Positions 9,726 through 18,443 of a stretch of 64,000 nucleotides of DNA are shown here, piece by piece. The position numbers and the translations under genes were made by a program. The notes under the pieces were generated by a model, which was not told the DNA's origin, did no database searches, and saw nothing but the letters and a program-made list of their open reading frames with translations. The first letter of the stretch is position 1. Each line of letters opens with the position of its first letter. Source of the stretch: Actinoallomurus sp963823735. GTDB lineage: Bacteria; Actinomycetota; Actinomycetes; Streptosporangiales; Streptosporangiaceae. The stretch covers positions 496,001 through 560,000 of the forward strand of contig CAWGMO010000010.1 in NCBI GenBank assembly GCA_963823735.1. The letters run 5' to 3'.

Positions 9726-10028
9726 TCAGCTCGTGGCGCACTTGCTGGCGGCGCTCTCGATTCCGTTCGAGTCGCCCTTGATGTCCTCCAGCTTCTTCTT
9801 TCCGTCGATCCACTGCTTCAGGTCGCCCTTGTTGCCCTTCTTCAGCATCAGGTCGGCGAGGCAGTCGCGCTGCTTGTCGTTCAGCGCCTTGAACTGCGCG
9901 TCGGACTTCAGCTTGGACGACACGTCGACCTTGCTGACCTTGGGGTCGCCTCCGCAGGCCGTGAGGGCCAGGGGCAGCACGGCGGCCAGTACGGCGACCG
10001 CGACAGGCCGGGAAAGGGAATGACGCAC
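9726..10028 (-). CDS. Small secreted lipoprotein of unknown function
   Basis: The 100-residue product has a classic lipoprotein signal: a basic start, a hydrophobic stretch and the lipobox LTAC at about residues 23-26, followed by GGDPKVSK. The mature part is about 75 residues, Lys- and Asp-rich, with a second Cys pair member (RDCLADLMLKKG) and a C-terminal SKCATS that could form one disulphide. The start is the GTG at 10028, because GAGGAG lies a few bases upstream and an earlier in-frame codon would put 16 non-signal residues first. I recognise no functional domain. Confidence 0.75.
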   Translation of the reverse strand: MRHSLSRPVAVAVLAAVLPLALTACGGDPKVSKVDVSSKLKSDAQFKALNDKQRDCLADLMLKKGNKGDLKQWIDGKKKLEDIKGDSNGIESAASKCATS

Positions 10029-10141
10029 AGGGGCTCCTCGATTTATCACCGGGCATACGGCGGCACGGAAGGCCACCTCACCTTGGGAAAGAGATCGAAT
10101 CGAATAGCCTGTTGTCCGTCAAATCAGGGAAATCCACATCT

Positions 10142-11161
10142 TTATGGTGTAGTGGGCTTTCCGTCGTTGATCAGGACCACCCAGACCTGGCCGGGCGCGA
10201 ACGTCATCGGCGCGCCGGAGGCGGTCGTGTACGTGGTGCCCTGGTCCTCCGACGACCGCGTCCAGCGGGCGTCGTACGCCTTGCCGTCGCGCAGCACCGT
10301 GGCCGCGCCGGAGCCGACCGTCTGGACCAGGGGCGTGTAGTTGCCCAGGAAGTCGTGGAACTGCGAACGCGTGGTCCTCACCCGCTGCACCACGACCGTC
10401 TGGCCGCCGAGACGCCCGCCCTCCGCGGCCTGGTCCGACCGGCCGTCCTGGGTGACCAGCCAGCGTGCGTCCTTGGCGGACCAGTGGAAGGCGAACGACG
10501 CCGCCGGGTACCGGGCGGTGAAGGTGCTCACCTTCCTGCCGCCCGCCGGCGCCGGGCCGAAGCGGAAGCCGATGTCACGCGCCGTGCCCGCGCCCTTGGC
10601 GCGGGAGAGCAGGTCCTGCGGCGATCCGTAGAGGTTGTAGGGCGCGGGGTTCGACCCGCCGCGGGTGTAGCCGCGGCCGCCCTTGTCCTGGGAGACGTCG
10701 ATCAGCGGCGCCTTGGCGACGTACGGGAGCATCTTGCCCTGCACGCCGGAGTAGGCGAACGCGGGCCGGCCGAACTGCGGGAGAAGGTGCAGGTCGGAGA
10801 TGCGGGCGCTGCGTACGGGGCCGACCTTGGCGGGCAGCTTGGAGGAGAACACCGCCATGACGCGGCTGAGGCCGCCCTCGACCTGCTCGACGTAGACGAT
10901 GTCCGCGGACCGCAGGCCCGTCTGCGGCTTCGCCGCGTGCGTGTTGTCGACCTTGACGACCAGGACCGGGCCGGCCTTGCCTCCGGGCTTCCCGGTGAAC
11001 GGCTGGGCCGCGACCGGCGTGGGCGTCGGGGAGGCGGACGGGCTCGGGGCGGAGGCGGTCGGAGGCGGCGCGCTCTGCGAGGCCGGCCCGTTCGAGCAGG
11101 CCGCGAGCGACGCGGCGACCAGCGTGGCCGCGCACGCGCAAGCGAGCGGGATTCGGGGCAC
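10142..11161 (-). CDS. DUF3048 (YerB-like) lipoprotein
   Basis: The 339-residue product starts with a lipoprotein signal peptide ending in LAACSNG (Cys near 22). A Pro/Ser/Thr-rich linker follows to about residue 55, then a region matching the DUF3048/YerB family: VDNTHAAKPQTGLRSADIVY near 71, VGPVRSARISD near 112, and GRGYTRGGSNPAPYNLYGS near 160. Family members are cell-surface proteins of unknown function, common in Gram-positive bacteria. The GTG start at 11161 is preceded by GAGAGG. It lies downstream of the PIM genes but is separated by about 110 nt. Confidence 0.85.
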   Translation of the reverse strand: MPRIPLACACAATLVAASLAACSNGPASQSAPPPTASAPSPSASPTPTPVAAQPFTGKPGGKAGPVLVVKVDNTHAAKPQTGLRSADIVYVEQVEGGLSRVMAVFSSKLPAKVGPVRSARISDLHLLPQFGRPAFAYSGVQGKMLPYVAKAPLIDVSQDKGGRGYTRGGSNPAPYNLYGSPQDLLSRAKGAGTARDIGFRFGPAPAGGRKVSTFTARYPAASFAFHWSAKDARWLVTQDGRSDQAAEGGRLGGQTVVVQRVRTTRSQFHDFLGNYTPLVQTVGSGAATVLRDGKAYDARWTRSSEDQGTTYTTASGAPMTFAPGQVWVVLINDGKPTTP

Positions 11162-11269
11162 GACTCGACCTCTCCGACATATCGGCAGCCTTTGTCGTCG
11201 GTGAGGCTAGCCGATGCCCGGCCGTGCTTCCGGCGGTACGTGAGGCGTGGTGCGCGTGGGGTTCGTGGG

Positions 11270-11803
11270 TCAGTTTCCCGGCGGAGCGTCGTCGATCTCG
11301 AAGAACTCCGGGACCGGCGCGCGGCCGGCCAGGTGGAGGGCTCTCGGGATGAGTTTCCGCCGCGCCGCGCGGGTGGCCGTCACGGCGTTGTTGTAGAAGC
11401 TGCGGGCGTAGGAGACCTTGCGCACGGCGGCGTCGAGGTCGTCCAGGAGCGCCGGGCCGTCCGGGCGTTCCATCAGGGTGCCGCGGAAGTCGGGCTGGTC
11501 CACGACGGCCCGCAGGGCGCGTGAGAGGTCGCTCTCGGCGAACTCCCGGTTGTCGGTGTCGGCGATGCGGGCCTCGTGCGCCGCGGCGGCCAGCAGGAGG
11601 CTCGTGGCGGGGTCGAGCTGGCGGGAGGCCGCCAGCTCAAGGGCGACGGCCGCGCGGCGCACCAGCGCGGCGTCCAGGCCCGCGCGGGCGGTCTCCAGGC
11701 GGACGTTCAGCCGGTCGATGCGGGTCGCGCGCCAGGAGATGTAGACGCCCATGAGGATGAGGATCGCCATGAGGAGGGCGATGTCGAGGAGGGTCTCCGG
11801 CAC
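11270..11803 (-). CDS. LemA-like membrane protein coupled to pimA
   Basis: The 177-residue product starts at a GTG only two bases after the pimA stop. A single N-terminal membrane helix (about residues 4-22) is followed by long helices. A segment RSFYNNAVTATRAARRK near 140 and a C-terminal FFEIDD resemble the end of the LemA fold, where a similar FYN motif and FFE ending occur. LemA-family proteins are membrane-anchored helical bundles of poorly known role. The tight spacing suggests co-translation with the mannosyltransferase. Assignment rests on short motifs, so it is moderate. Confidence 0.65.
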   Translation of the reverse strand: MPETLLDIALLMAILILMGVYISWRATRIDRLNVRLETARAGLDAALVRRAAVALELAASRQLDPATSLLLAAAAHEARIADTDNREFAESDLSRALRAVVDQPDFRGTLMERPDGPALLDDLDAAVRKVSYARSFYNNAVTATRAARRKLIPRALHLAGRAPVPEFFEIDDAPPGN

Positions 11804-11805
11804 GG

Positions 11806-12936
11806 TCAGCTCGCCGAGATCTCGACGACGGTGTCGTCGCCGGCGACCGTCTCGTACACGCGGACCACGTCGCGGGCGACGGTCGACCAGTCGTAGACGC
11901 GTACGGCCGCCTTGGCCTCGCCGGACAGCTGTTTGCGGCGCGGGGCGTCGTCGAGGAGGTCGGCCGCAGCGGCGGCCAGGCTCGCCGCGTCGCCGACCGG
12001 GAACAGCGCGCCCGCGCGGCCGTCGAGCAGCACGTGGCGGAAGGCGTCGATGTCGCTGGCCAGGATCGGCGCGCCCGCCGACATGGCCTCGGCGAGCACG
12101 ATGCCGAAGCTCTCGCCGCCGGTGTTGGGCGCCACGAAGACGTCGACGGAGTGCAGGGCGCGCACCTTGTCGGCGTCGCTGACCATGCCGAGGATGACGA
12201 CGCGGTCCCGCAGGTCGCGCGAGACCTTCGCGCGCACCTCGTCGGCGTCGCCGGGCCCGGCGAGCAGCAGCCGCAGCCCGGGGCGCGCGCGGCCCAGGGT
12301 CTCGAAGGCCCTCAGCAGCACCGTCAGCCCCTTGCGCTGCTCGTCCATGCGGCCGAGGAAGCCGAGGGCGCCGCCGTCGCCGGGCCAGCCGGGCAGCGGC
12401 TCGGCCATGGCGTAGCGCTCGGTGGTGACGCCGTTGGGGATCAGCACCGCGTCGCCGCCGAGGTGCTCGACGAGGGTCTTGCGCGCCTTCTCCGAGACCG
12501 CGATCCGGGCGGTGATCTTCTCCAGGGCGCTCTGCAGGATCGGCCCGGCCGCCGAGAGCGCGCGCGAGCGTTCGAAGGAGGCGTGGAAGGTGGCCACGAT
12601 CGGGCCGTCGGCCGCCCAGCAGGCGAGGAGGCCGAGCGAGGGCGCGGCGGGCTCGTGCACGTGCAGGACGTCGAAGGCGCCCTCGCGGATCCACCGGCGT
12701 ACGCGCCCGGCGGACAGGAAGCCGAAGGACAGGCGCGCCACCGAGCCGTTGAAGGGCACCGGGACGGCGCGCCCCGCCGACACGACGTACGGCGGCAGCG
12801 GGGTGTCCTCGTCGGCGGGGGCGATCACCGAGACCTCATGGCCGGAGGCGAACAAGGCCTCCGTCAGGTCGCGCACATGCTGCATCACCCCGCCGGGGAC
12901 ATCCCAGGTGTACGGGCAGACGATGCCGATCCTCAA
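11806..12936 (-). CDS. pimA: Phosphatidylinositol mannosyltransferase PimA
   Basis: PimA transfers mannose from GDP-mannose to the inositol of phosphatidylinositol, the first committed step of PIM synthesis on the cytoplasmic membrane. The 376-residue GT4 (GT-B fold) enzyme starts RIGIVCPYTWDVPGGVMQH, with the Gly-rich acceptor loop. The C-terminal donor domain has LGFLGRMDEQRKGLTVLL near 213 and the EX7E-type motif in NTGGESFGIVLAEAMSAG near 288. The only usable start is a TTG at 12936, because an in-frame stop lies three codons upstream. It follows patA by six bases in the pgsA-patA-pimA order. Confidence 0.94.
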   Translation of the reverse strand: MRIGIVCPYTWDVPGGVMQHVRDLTEALFASGHEVSVIAPADEDTPLPPYVVSAGRAVPVPFNGSVARLSFGFLSAGRVRRWIREGAFDVLHVHEPAAPSLGLLACWAADGPIVATFHASFERSRALSAAGPILQSALEKITARIAVSEKARKTLVEHLGGDAVLIPNGVTTERYAMAEPLPGWPGDGGALGFLGRMDEQRKGLTVLLRAFETLGRARPGLRLLLAGPGDADEVRAKVSRDLRDRVVILGMVSDADKVRALHSVDVFVAPNTGGESFGIVLAEAMSAGAPILASDIDAFRHVLLDGRAGALFPVGDAASLAAAAADLLDDAPRRKQLSGEAKAAVRVYDWSTVARDVVRVYETVAGDDTVVEISAS

Positions 12937-12942
12937 TGCCCA

Positions 12943-13839
12943 TCAGCCCTTCTCACCGGTCGCCTTCAGGTCCTCCACCCAGACGCGCTGGAGCATGTGC
13001 CAGTCTTCCGGGTGGGCGGCGACGCCCTGCTGGAACGTGTGCGCGAGAGACTGCGTCATCGACTGGATCTTCTCCTGACGGTCGCCGTCGTCGGGCACCG
13101 GGATCTCCTCGTGGACGCGCACTCCCCAGTGCTCATCTTCGTACCACAGGGTGACGGGCCGTAGAGCGGCCCCGGTCCGTAGGGCCAACGCGGCGGGACC
13201 CGCAGGCATCTTCGCCGCGCGCCCGAAGAAGTCGACCTCGACACCGGTCGCGGTGAGGTCGCGGTCGGCGACCAGGCAGACGAGGCGGCCGGCGTCCAGG
13301 CGCTCGGCCAGCGTCTCGAACACACCGCCGCTCGCCGGCAGGACCTCCATGCCGAGGCCGGCGCGGTACTCCACGAACCGGTCGTAGAGCGACTCGGGCC
13401 GCAGGCGCTCCATGACCGTCGTGAACGGGGTGCCCGACAGCGCGATCCAGGCGCCGGCGTGGTCCCAGTTGCCCATGTGCGGCAGGGCGGCGATCACCCC
13501 GCGTCCGGCCGCGACGTCCTTGAAGATCTCATCGACGCCGGTGATGCGCATGCCGGACAGGATCCGGTCGTCGCTCATCGACGGCAGCCGGAAGCACTCC
13601 ATCCAGTAGCGGAGGTAGGAGCGCATCCCCAGGCGGCTGAGGTCGCGCAGCTCGTCCTCGGAGACGTCGTCGCCGACGACGCGGCGGAGGTTCTTCTCCA
13701 GTTGCAGGACGCCGCGGCCACGGCGCCGCCAGGTGCGGTCGGCGATCAGGATGAAGATCTCCTGCGCCACCGCCTCGGGCATCAGGCGTACCGCACCCCA
13801 GCCGAGCGCGTACGCGGCGTCCATCGCCTCGTCTCTCAC
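12943..13839 (-). CDS. patA: Phosphatidylinositol mannoside acyltransferase PatA
   Basis: PatA acylates the 6-position of the mannose added by PimA. The 298 residues belong to the HtrB/LpxL-like acyltransferase family: the catalytic HX4D-type motif is in ALPHMGNWDHAGAW near 138, with a substrate region RPESLYDRFVEYR near 164 and the Gly-rich GRAAKMPAGPAALALRTGA near 229. The start is the GTG at 13839, 13 nt after pgsA; an internal ATG five codons later is possible. Both neighbours are PIM genes, which fixes the role. Confidence 0.92.
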   Translation of the reverse strand: MRDEAMDAAYALGWGAVRLMPEAVAQEIFILIADRTWRRRGRGVLQLEKNLRRVVGDDVSEDELRDLSRLGMRSYLRYWMECFRLPSMSDDRILSGMRITGVDEIFKDVAAGRGVIAALPHMGNWDHAGAWIALSGTPFTTVMERLRPESLYDRFVEYRAGLGMEVLPASGGVFETLAERLDAGRLVCLVADRDLTATGVEVDFFGRAAKMPAGPAALALRTGAALRPVTLWYEDEHWGVRVHEEIPVPDDGDRQEKIQSMTQSLAHTFQQGVAAHPEDWHMLQRVWVEDLKATGEKG

Positions 13840-13852
13840 TGGACGTCGCCTC

Positions 13853-14470
13853 TCACTTGGCCTCTCTCGCCTCCACCTGGCGCATCACGGCGATGTAGCG
13901 CTGCGCGACGGTGATCGCGCTGGCGATGGCGAGGATCCACAGGCCGGCCGCCAGGATGTAGGGCACGCCCAGCCCGGACAGGCCGATGGCGACGAGGGCG
14001 AGGATCAGCCGCTCGCCGCGCTCGGCGATGCCGACGGTGGCGTTGAGGCCCACTCCCTCGGCGCGCGCGCGTGCGTACGAGACGAGCGCGCCCGAGACCA
14101 GGCAGAACAGCGCCAGCGACAGGAGCAGCGTGTCGTGCCGGTCCTTGCCGGCGAAGCAGATGATCAGACCGGAGAAGATCGCCGCGTCCGAGACGCGGTC
14201 CATGTTGGAGTCGAGGAACGCGCCGAAGGCGCTGGACTTTCCCGTCACCCGGGCCACCGCGCCGTCGAACATGTCGAACAGGACGAAGATGGTGATGACG
14301 AGCGATCCCCAGAAGAACTCCCCTCGCGGGTAGAACCCGAGCGCGCCGCCGATGACACCGAGGGTGCCGATGACGGTGATCGTGTTGGGCGTGACGCCCG
14401 TACGGGCCAGGGCGTGGCCCACAGGGTCGGTGACGCGCGAGAGCGCCTCACGCCGCAGTGCGTTGAGCAT
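13853..14470 (-). CDS. pgsA: Phosphatidylinositol phosphate synthase (CDP-alcohol phosphotransferase)
   Basis: This membrane enzyme joins CDP-diacylglycerol and inositol phosphate, making the lipid used by PimA and PatA. The 205 residues contain the family signature: D-M-F-D-G-A-V-A-R near 66, followed by GAFLDSNMDR, giving the DX2DGX2ARX8GX3DX3D pattern of metal and CDP ligands. About six hydrophobic helices follow. I chose the ATG at 14470 because AAGGA precedes it at five bases; the ATG two codons earlier lacks spacing for a ribosome site. It heads the pgsA-patA-pimA operon. Confidence 0.93.
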   Translation of the reverse strand: MLNALRREALSRVTDPVGHALARTGVTPNTITVIGTLGVIGGALGFYPRGEFFWGSLVITIFVLFDMFDGAVARVTGKSSAFGAFLDSNMDRVSDAAIFSGLIICFAGKDRHDTLLLSLALFCLVSGALVSYARARAEGVGLNATVGIAERGERLILALVAIGLSGLGVPYILAAGLWILAIASAITVAQRYIAVMRQVEAREAK

Positions 14471-14702
14471 TTCCATCCTTGTGATCGTGATCGGCGGCGG
14501 GTGTGATCGCCCGTGGCTTTCGGCCTCGCCGCCTCCAGGCGGGCCAATGCTAGTGCGTGGCGTCGGCCCAGGTGGGAACGGCACATAACGGAGGGGGCGG
14601 CAAGCGTTTGCCGGTCACCCCTTGTGATATGACGCGCAGGCGGTAAAGGTGGTGACCACGGGTGTGGCGCCCGTCACACCCAGGTCCTTTGGAGGTGGGC
14701 GT

Positions 14703-16841
14703 GTGGCGGACAGGACAGCCCAAGGAACCGCCGGCAGGGCACCGGCGGCCGACCAGCCCGAGAAGATCCGCAATGTCGCACTGGTCGGCCATTCCGGGGC
14801 GGGCAAGACGACTCTCGCCGAGGCGTTGCTCGCCGAGACCGGGACCATCCAGCGTCCCGGTCGCGTCGAGGACGGCTCGACGGTCAGCGACTACGACGAC
14901 GTGGAGACGCGCCAGCAGCGCTCGGTGAACCTCGCGCTCGCCTCCTTCACTCACGGCGGCGTCAAGGTGAACCTGCTGGACACCCCAGGATACGCCGATT
15001 TCGTCGGCGACCTGCGTGCCGGGCTGCGGGCGGCCGACGCGGCCCTGTTCGTGGTCTCGGCGGTCGACGGCATCGACGGCGTGACCCGGATGCTGTGGGA
15101 GGAGTGCGCGACGGTCGGCATGCCGCGCGCCGTCGTGATCACCAAGATCGACCAGCAGCGCGGCGACTTCGACGAGGTGCTCACCGAGTGCCAGGACGCC
15201 TTCGGCGAGGGCGTTCTCCCGTGTTACTTCCCGTGCGACACCGGCCTGATCGGGCTGCTGTCCAAGAAGTGCCTCGACTACTCCTCGGGTTCGCGCTCCG
15301 AATGCGAGCCCGACGCCGGCCTGTCGGACCGCCTGGAGGAGCAGCGCGGCGCCCTCATCGAGGGGATCATCCAGGAGAGCGAAGACGAGACCCTCATGGA
15401 CCGCTACCTGTCCGGTGAGGAGATCGACGTCAAGGCCCTCATCGACGACATGGAGAAGGCGGTGGCGCGGGGCACGTTCTACCCGGTGCTGACCACCTCC
15501 GTGCCCCACGGCGACAACCCGGGGCCGGTCATCGGCATGGCCGAGCTGCTCGAAGTGATCACCCAGGCGTTCCCGTCGCCGCTGGAGCACGGCATCCCCG
15601 CGGTGACCGGGACCGACGGCAAGGCCTCCAGGGTCTTGACGTGCGACCCCGCCGGGCCGCTCGTCGCGGAGGTCGTGAAGACCACCTCCGACCCGTACGT
15701 CGGGCGCATCTCGCTGGTACGGGTGTTCAGCGGCACGCTCACGCCCGACGCGACGGTGCACGTGTCCGGCCACGGCCTGGAGGACCGCGGCCACGAGGAC
15801 CACGACGTCGACGAGCGCGTGGGCGCGCTGACCGCGCCGCTGGGCAAGGTCCAGCGCACGCTGTCCTCGTGCGTGGCCGGCGACATCTGCGCGATCGCCA
15901 AGCTGACGCGTGCCGAGACCGGAGACACGATCTCCTCCAAGGACGAGCCGCTGCTGATGGCGCCGTGGTCGATGCCGGACCCGCTGCTGCCGACGGCGAT
16001 CCAGGCGAAGTCGAAGGCCGACGAGGACAAGCTGTCACAGGCCCTGGCCCGGCTGGTGGCCGAGGACCCGACCCTGCGGCTGGAGAACAACGCCGAGACC
16101 CGGCAGCTCGTGCTGTGGAACATGGGCGAGGCGCACGCGGACGTCCTCCTCGACCGGCTGAGCAGCCGCTACGGCGTCGAGGTCGAGACGGTCACGCTGC
16201 GGGTGCCCCTGCGGGAGACGTTCGGCGGAACCGCGCGCGGCCTGGGCCGTCACGTCAAGCAGAGCGGCGGCCACGGCCAGTACGCCATCTGCCACATCGA
16301 GGTCGAGCCGCTGCCCTCGGGCACAGGGTTCGAGTTCGTCGACAAGATCGTCGGCGGGGTCGTGCCCCGGCAGTTCATCCCTTCGGTGGAGAAGGGACTC
16401 CGTCAGCAGATGGAGCGCGGTGTGCTCGCCGGATATCCGCTCGTCGACATCCGCGTGACGCTCTACGACGGCAAGGCGCACTCCGTCGACTCGTCCGACA
16501 TGGCGTTCCAGACGGCGGGGCAGCTCGGGCTGAAAGACGCCGCGGGCAAGACGAAGGTCTCGCTGCTCGAACCGGTGGACGTGGTGTCCGTGCTGGTCGC
16601 GGACGATTTCGTCGGCGCGGTGATGTCCGACCTGTCCTCGCGGCGCGGCCGCGTGCTGGGCAGCGAGAACGTCGCGGGCGGGCGTTCGCTGGTCAAGGCC
16701 GAGGTGCCGCAGGTGGAGATCACCCGGTACGCCATCGATCTCCGGTCGATGTCGCACGGAACCGGGACGTTCAACCGCACCTTCCTGCGGTACGAACCCA
16801 TGCCATCGAGCCTGGCCGAAAAGGTCGTCGCGGAGATCTAG
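14703..16841 (+). CDS. Elongation factor G-like GTPase (EF-G2 type)
   Basis: This 712-residue translational-type GTPase has G1 GHSGAGKTT, G3 DTPGYADF and G4 TKID (in place of NKXD), followed by the EF-G domain series. Where canonical EF-G has RGITI in switch I, this protein has RQQRSVNLALASF. This and the T in G4 place it with the actinobacterial EF-G-like paralogues of unknown role rather than the main factor; it is also not next to rps genes. The start is GTG 14703, with GGAGG seven bases upstream. It is divergent from pgsA and interrupts the PIM-HIT-thrS order. Confidence 0.9.
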   Translation: MADRTAQGTAGRAPAADQPEKIRNVALVGHSGAGKTTLAEALLAETGTIQRPGRVEDGSTVSDYDDVETRQQRSVNLALASFTHGGVKVNLLDTPGYADFVGDLRAGLRAADAALFVVSAVDGIDGVTRMLWEECATVGMPRAVVITKIDQQRGDFDEVLTECQDAFGEGVLPCYFPCDTGLIGLLSKKCLDYSSGSRSECEPDAGLSDRLEEQRGALIEGIIQESEDETLMDRYLSGEEIDVKALIDDMEKAVARGTFYPVLTTSVPHGDNPGPVIGMAELLEVITQAFPSPLEHGIPAVTGTDGKASRVLTCDPAGPLVAEVVKTTSDPYVGRISLVRVFSGTLTPDATVHVSGHGLEDRGHEDHDVDERVGALTAPLGKVQRTLSSCVAGDICAIAKLTRAETGDTISSKDEPLLMAPWSMPDPLLPTAIQAKSKADEDKLSQALARLVAEDPTLRLENNAETRQLVLWNMGEAHADVLLDRLSSRYGVEVETVTLRVPLRETFGGTARGLGRHVKQSGGHGQYAICHIEVEPLPSGTGFEFVDKIVGGVVPRQFIPSVEKGLRQQMERGVLAGYPLVDIRVTLYDGKAHSVDSSDMAFQTAGQLGLKDAAGKTKVSLLEPVDVVSVLVADDFVGAVMSDLSSRRGRVLGSENVAGGRSLVKAEVPQVEITRYAIDLRSMSHGTGTFNRTFLRYEPMPSSLAEKVVAEI

Positions 16842-16847
16842 GGACCC

Positions 16848-16874
16848 GGCCCGTGGCCCTCGGGGTCACGGGCC
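16848..16874 (+). terminator. Hairpin terminator after the EF-G-like gene
   Basis: Arms GGCCCGTG and CACGGGCC form an 8-bp stem, and an inner CCC/GGG pairing extends it. It begins six bases after the EF-G-like stop codon. No U-run follows, as is common for actinomycete terminators. Confidence 0.6.
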
Positions 16875-16948
16875 TCACCCTGGAGGACACCTGTATTCAT
16901 CCTGAGGGATGACTCAGTCCTTACCTGCGCTTTGGCATCATCCAAGTT

Positions 16949-17803
16949 ATGAGCGCTTCAGGGGCGGGCGGCCCGGAGAAGGGGAGCTCGAGGCGGTCGA
17001 TCCTGCGGGTTCTGGGCGCGGGCGGCGCGGGGATCGCGGCGGGCGCCGCGGGCACGGCGGGCGGCCTTCTCGCCGGCTCCGCCCTCGACGGCACCGACGC
17101 GATGCCGGCGACACCCGTCTCGGCGATGGGGGTGCCGACGGCGGGTCCCTGGCGGCCGAGCCCCGCCCACGTGGACGTCTCCTGGGCGGTCGACACGTCG
17201 CAGAAGCTCGTCGCGTTAACGTTCGACGACGGGCCGATGCCGAACTGGACCCCGATGGTCCACGACATCCTGGACGACGCCCGGATCCCGGCGACCTTCT
17301 TCATGGTGGGGCGGCGCGTACGCCGTCACGGCCGCCTCATCCACGGCCGGATGGACCGCCACGCGGTCGGCAACCACACCTGGGGGCACAGCGACCTGTC
17401 CCGCATGAGCCACCAGCAGGCGTACCAGGCCATGCACCGCGCGCACGCCATGATCGCCGAGGTGACGGGCAAGGAGGCGGAGCTCCTGCGGCCGCCGCTC
17501 GGCAACATCGGGGGGACCACGCTGAGCGCCGCCGGACGGCTCGGCTACCACGTGATCCTGTGGTCGCTGAAGATGCGCGAGGCCTACCTCGGGCATCCGC
17601 CGGGCCGCCTGGTCGACTACATCGTCGACTCGGTCGAGCCCGGCACCATCCTGCTCGCGCACGACACCGGCCACCGCGACCGGCTGATCTCGATCCGCGG
17701 GCTGCCCGCGATGATCAAGGGGCTGCGGGCCAAGGGGTATGAGTTCGTCACGGTCCCCGACCTGCTCGCCGCCACCGGCGATACGAAGCCGCCCCGGGTC
17801 TGA
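16949..17803 (+). CDS. Secreted polysaccharide deacetylase (NodB domain)
   Basis: The 284-residue product has a twin-arginine-type signal (SRRSILRVLG near residue 14) and an Ala/Gly-rich hydrophobic segment, so it is probably exported folded by Tat. The mature part is a NodB carbohydrate esterase: motif 1 VALTFDDGP (catalytic Asp), motif 2 NHTWGHSDLS (metal His pair), RPPLGN, and ILLAHDTGH near the end. Such enzymes deacetylate peptidoglycan, chitin or related glycans. All main catalytic motifs are present, so it is probably active. It is convergent with the HIT gene, seven bases apart. Confidence 0.9.
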   Translation: MSASGAGGPEKGSSRRSILRVLGAGGAGIAAGAAGTAGGLLAGSALDGTDAMPATPVSAMGVPTAGPWRPSPAHVDVSWAVDTSQKLVALTFDDGPMPNWTPMVHDILDDARIPATFFMVGRRVRRHGRLIHGRMDRHAVGNHTWGHSDLSRMSHQQAYQAMHRAHAMIAEVTGKEAELLRPPLGNIGGTTLSAAGRLGYHVILWSLKMREAYLGHPPGRLVDYIVDSVEPGTILLAHDTGHRDRLISIRGLPAMIKGLRAKGYEFVTVPDLLAATGDTKPPRV

Positions 17804-17809
17804 GACCCG

Positions 17810-18361
17810 TCAGTCGTTCGGCCAGGCGTCCGCGACGAGCTGCCGGGTGTCGCGCAGCAACTGCGGCAGCACCTTGGTCTGGCCGATGACCGGCATGAAG
17901 TTCGTGTCGCCGCCCCAGCGCGGCACGACGTGCTGGTGCAGGTGGGCGGCGATGCCCGCGCCCGCGACCGTCCCGAGGTTCATGCCGACGTTGAAGCCGT
18001 GCGCGCCGCTGGCCTTGCGCAGCGCCTCCAGGGCGCCCTTGGTGAGCAGCGCCACCTCCGCGCTCTCGGCGGCGTCCAGCTCGGTGTAGTCGCCGACGTG
18101 GCGGTACGGGCAGACCATGAGGTGACCCGAGTTGTACGGGTAGAGGTTCAGCACGACGTACGCGAGGTCGCCCCGGCGGATGATGAGACCCTCGTCGTCG
18201 TCCATCTTCGGGATGTCGCAGAACGGGCACCCGTCGCCCGGTCCCGAGCCGGTGGGCTTGCTCTCACCTTTGATGTAGGCCATCCGGTGCGGTGTCCACA
18301 GGCGCTGGAACTGGTCGGGGTCTCCCGCGCCGAACTGCTCCTCAGGCTTTGGCTCGGTCAT
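17810..18361 (-). CDS. HIT-domain protein (Ap4A phosphorylase/hydrolase type)
   Basis: The 183 residues contain a zinc-type N-terminal element (CPFCDIPKMDDD near 43) and the histidine-triad motif HLHQHVVPRW near 139, the nucleophile site for nucleotidyl transfer. The closest well-known homologue in this context is the mycobacterial Ap4A phosphorylase next to thrS and pgsA, so removal of diadenosine tetraphosphate is the likely role. The ATG at 18361 was chosen because upstream in-frame residues are Arg-rich and unlike a protein N-terminus. It lies 82 nt after thrS. Confidence 0.9.
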   Translation of the reverse strand: MTEPKPEEQFGAGDPDQFQRLWTPHRMAYIKGESKPTGSGPGDGCPFCDIPKMDDDEGLIIRRGDLAYVVLNLYPYNSGHLMVCPYRHVGDYTELDAAESAEVALLTKGALEALRKASGAHGFNVGMNLGTVAGAGIAAHLHQHVVPRWGGDTNFMPVIGQTKVLPQLLRDTRQLVADAWPND

Positions 18362-18443
18362 GGCAGCAGCATAGGTCCGGCCGTGGGTCCTTCGGGTGCC
18401 GCCCCGGCGCGCTCCGCGTGGAGCGCGCCGGGGCGGCGCACCG

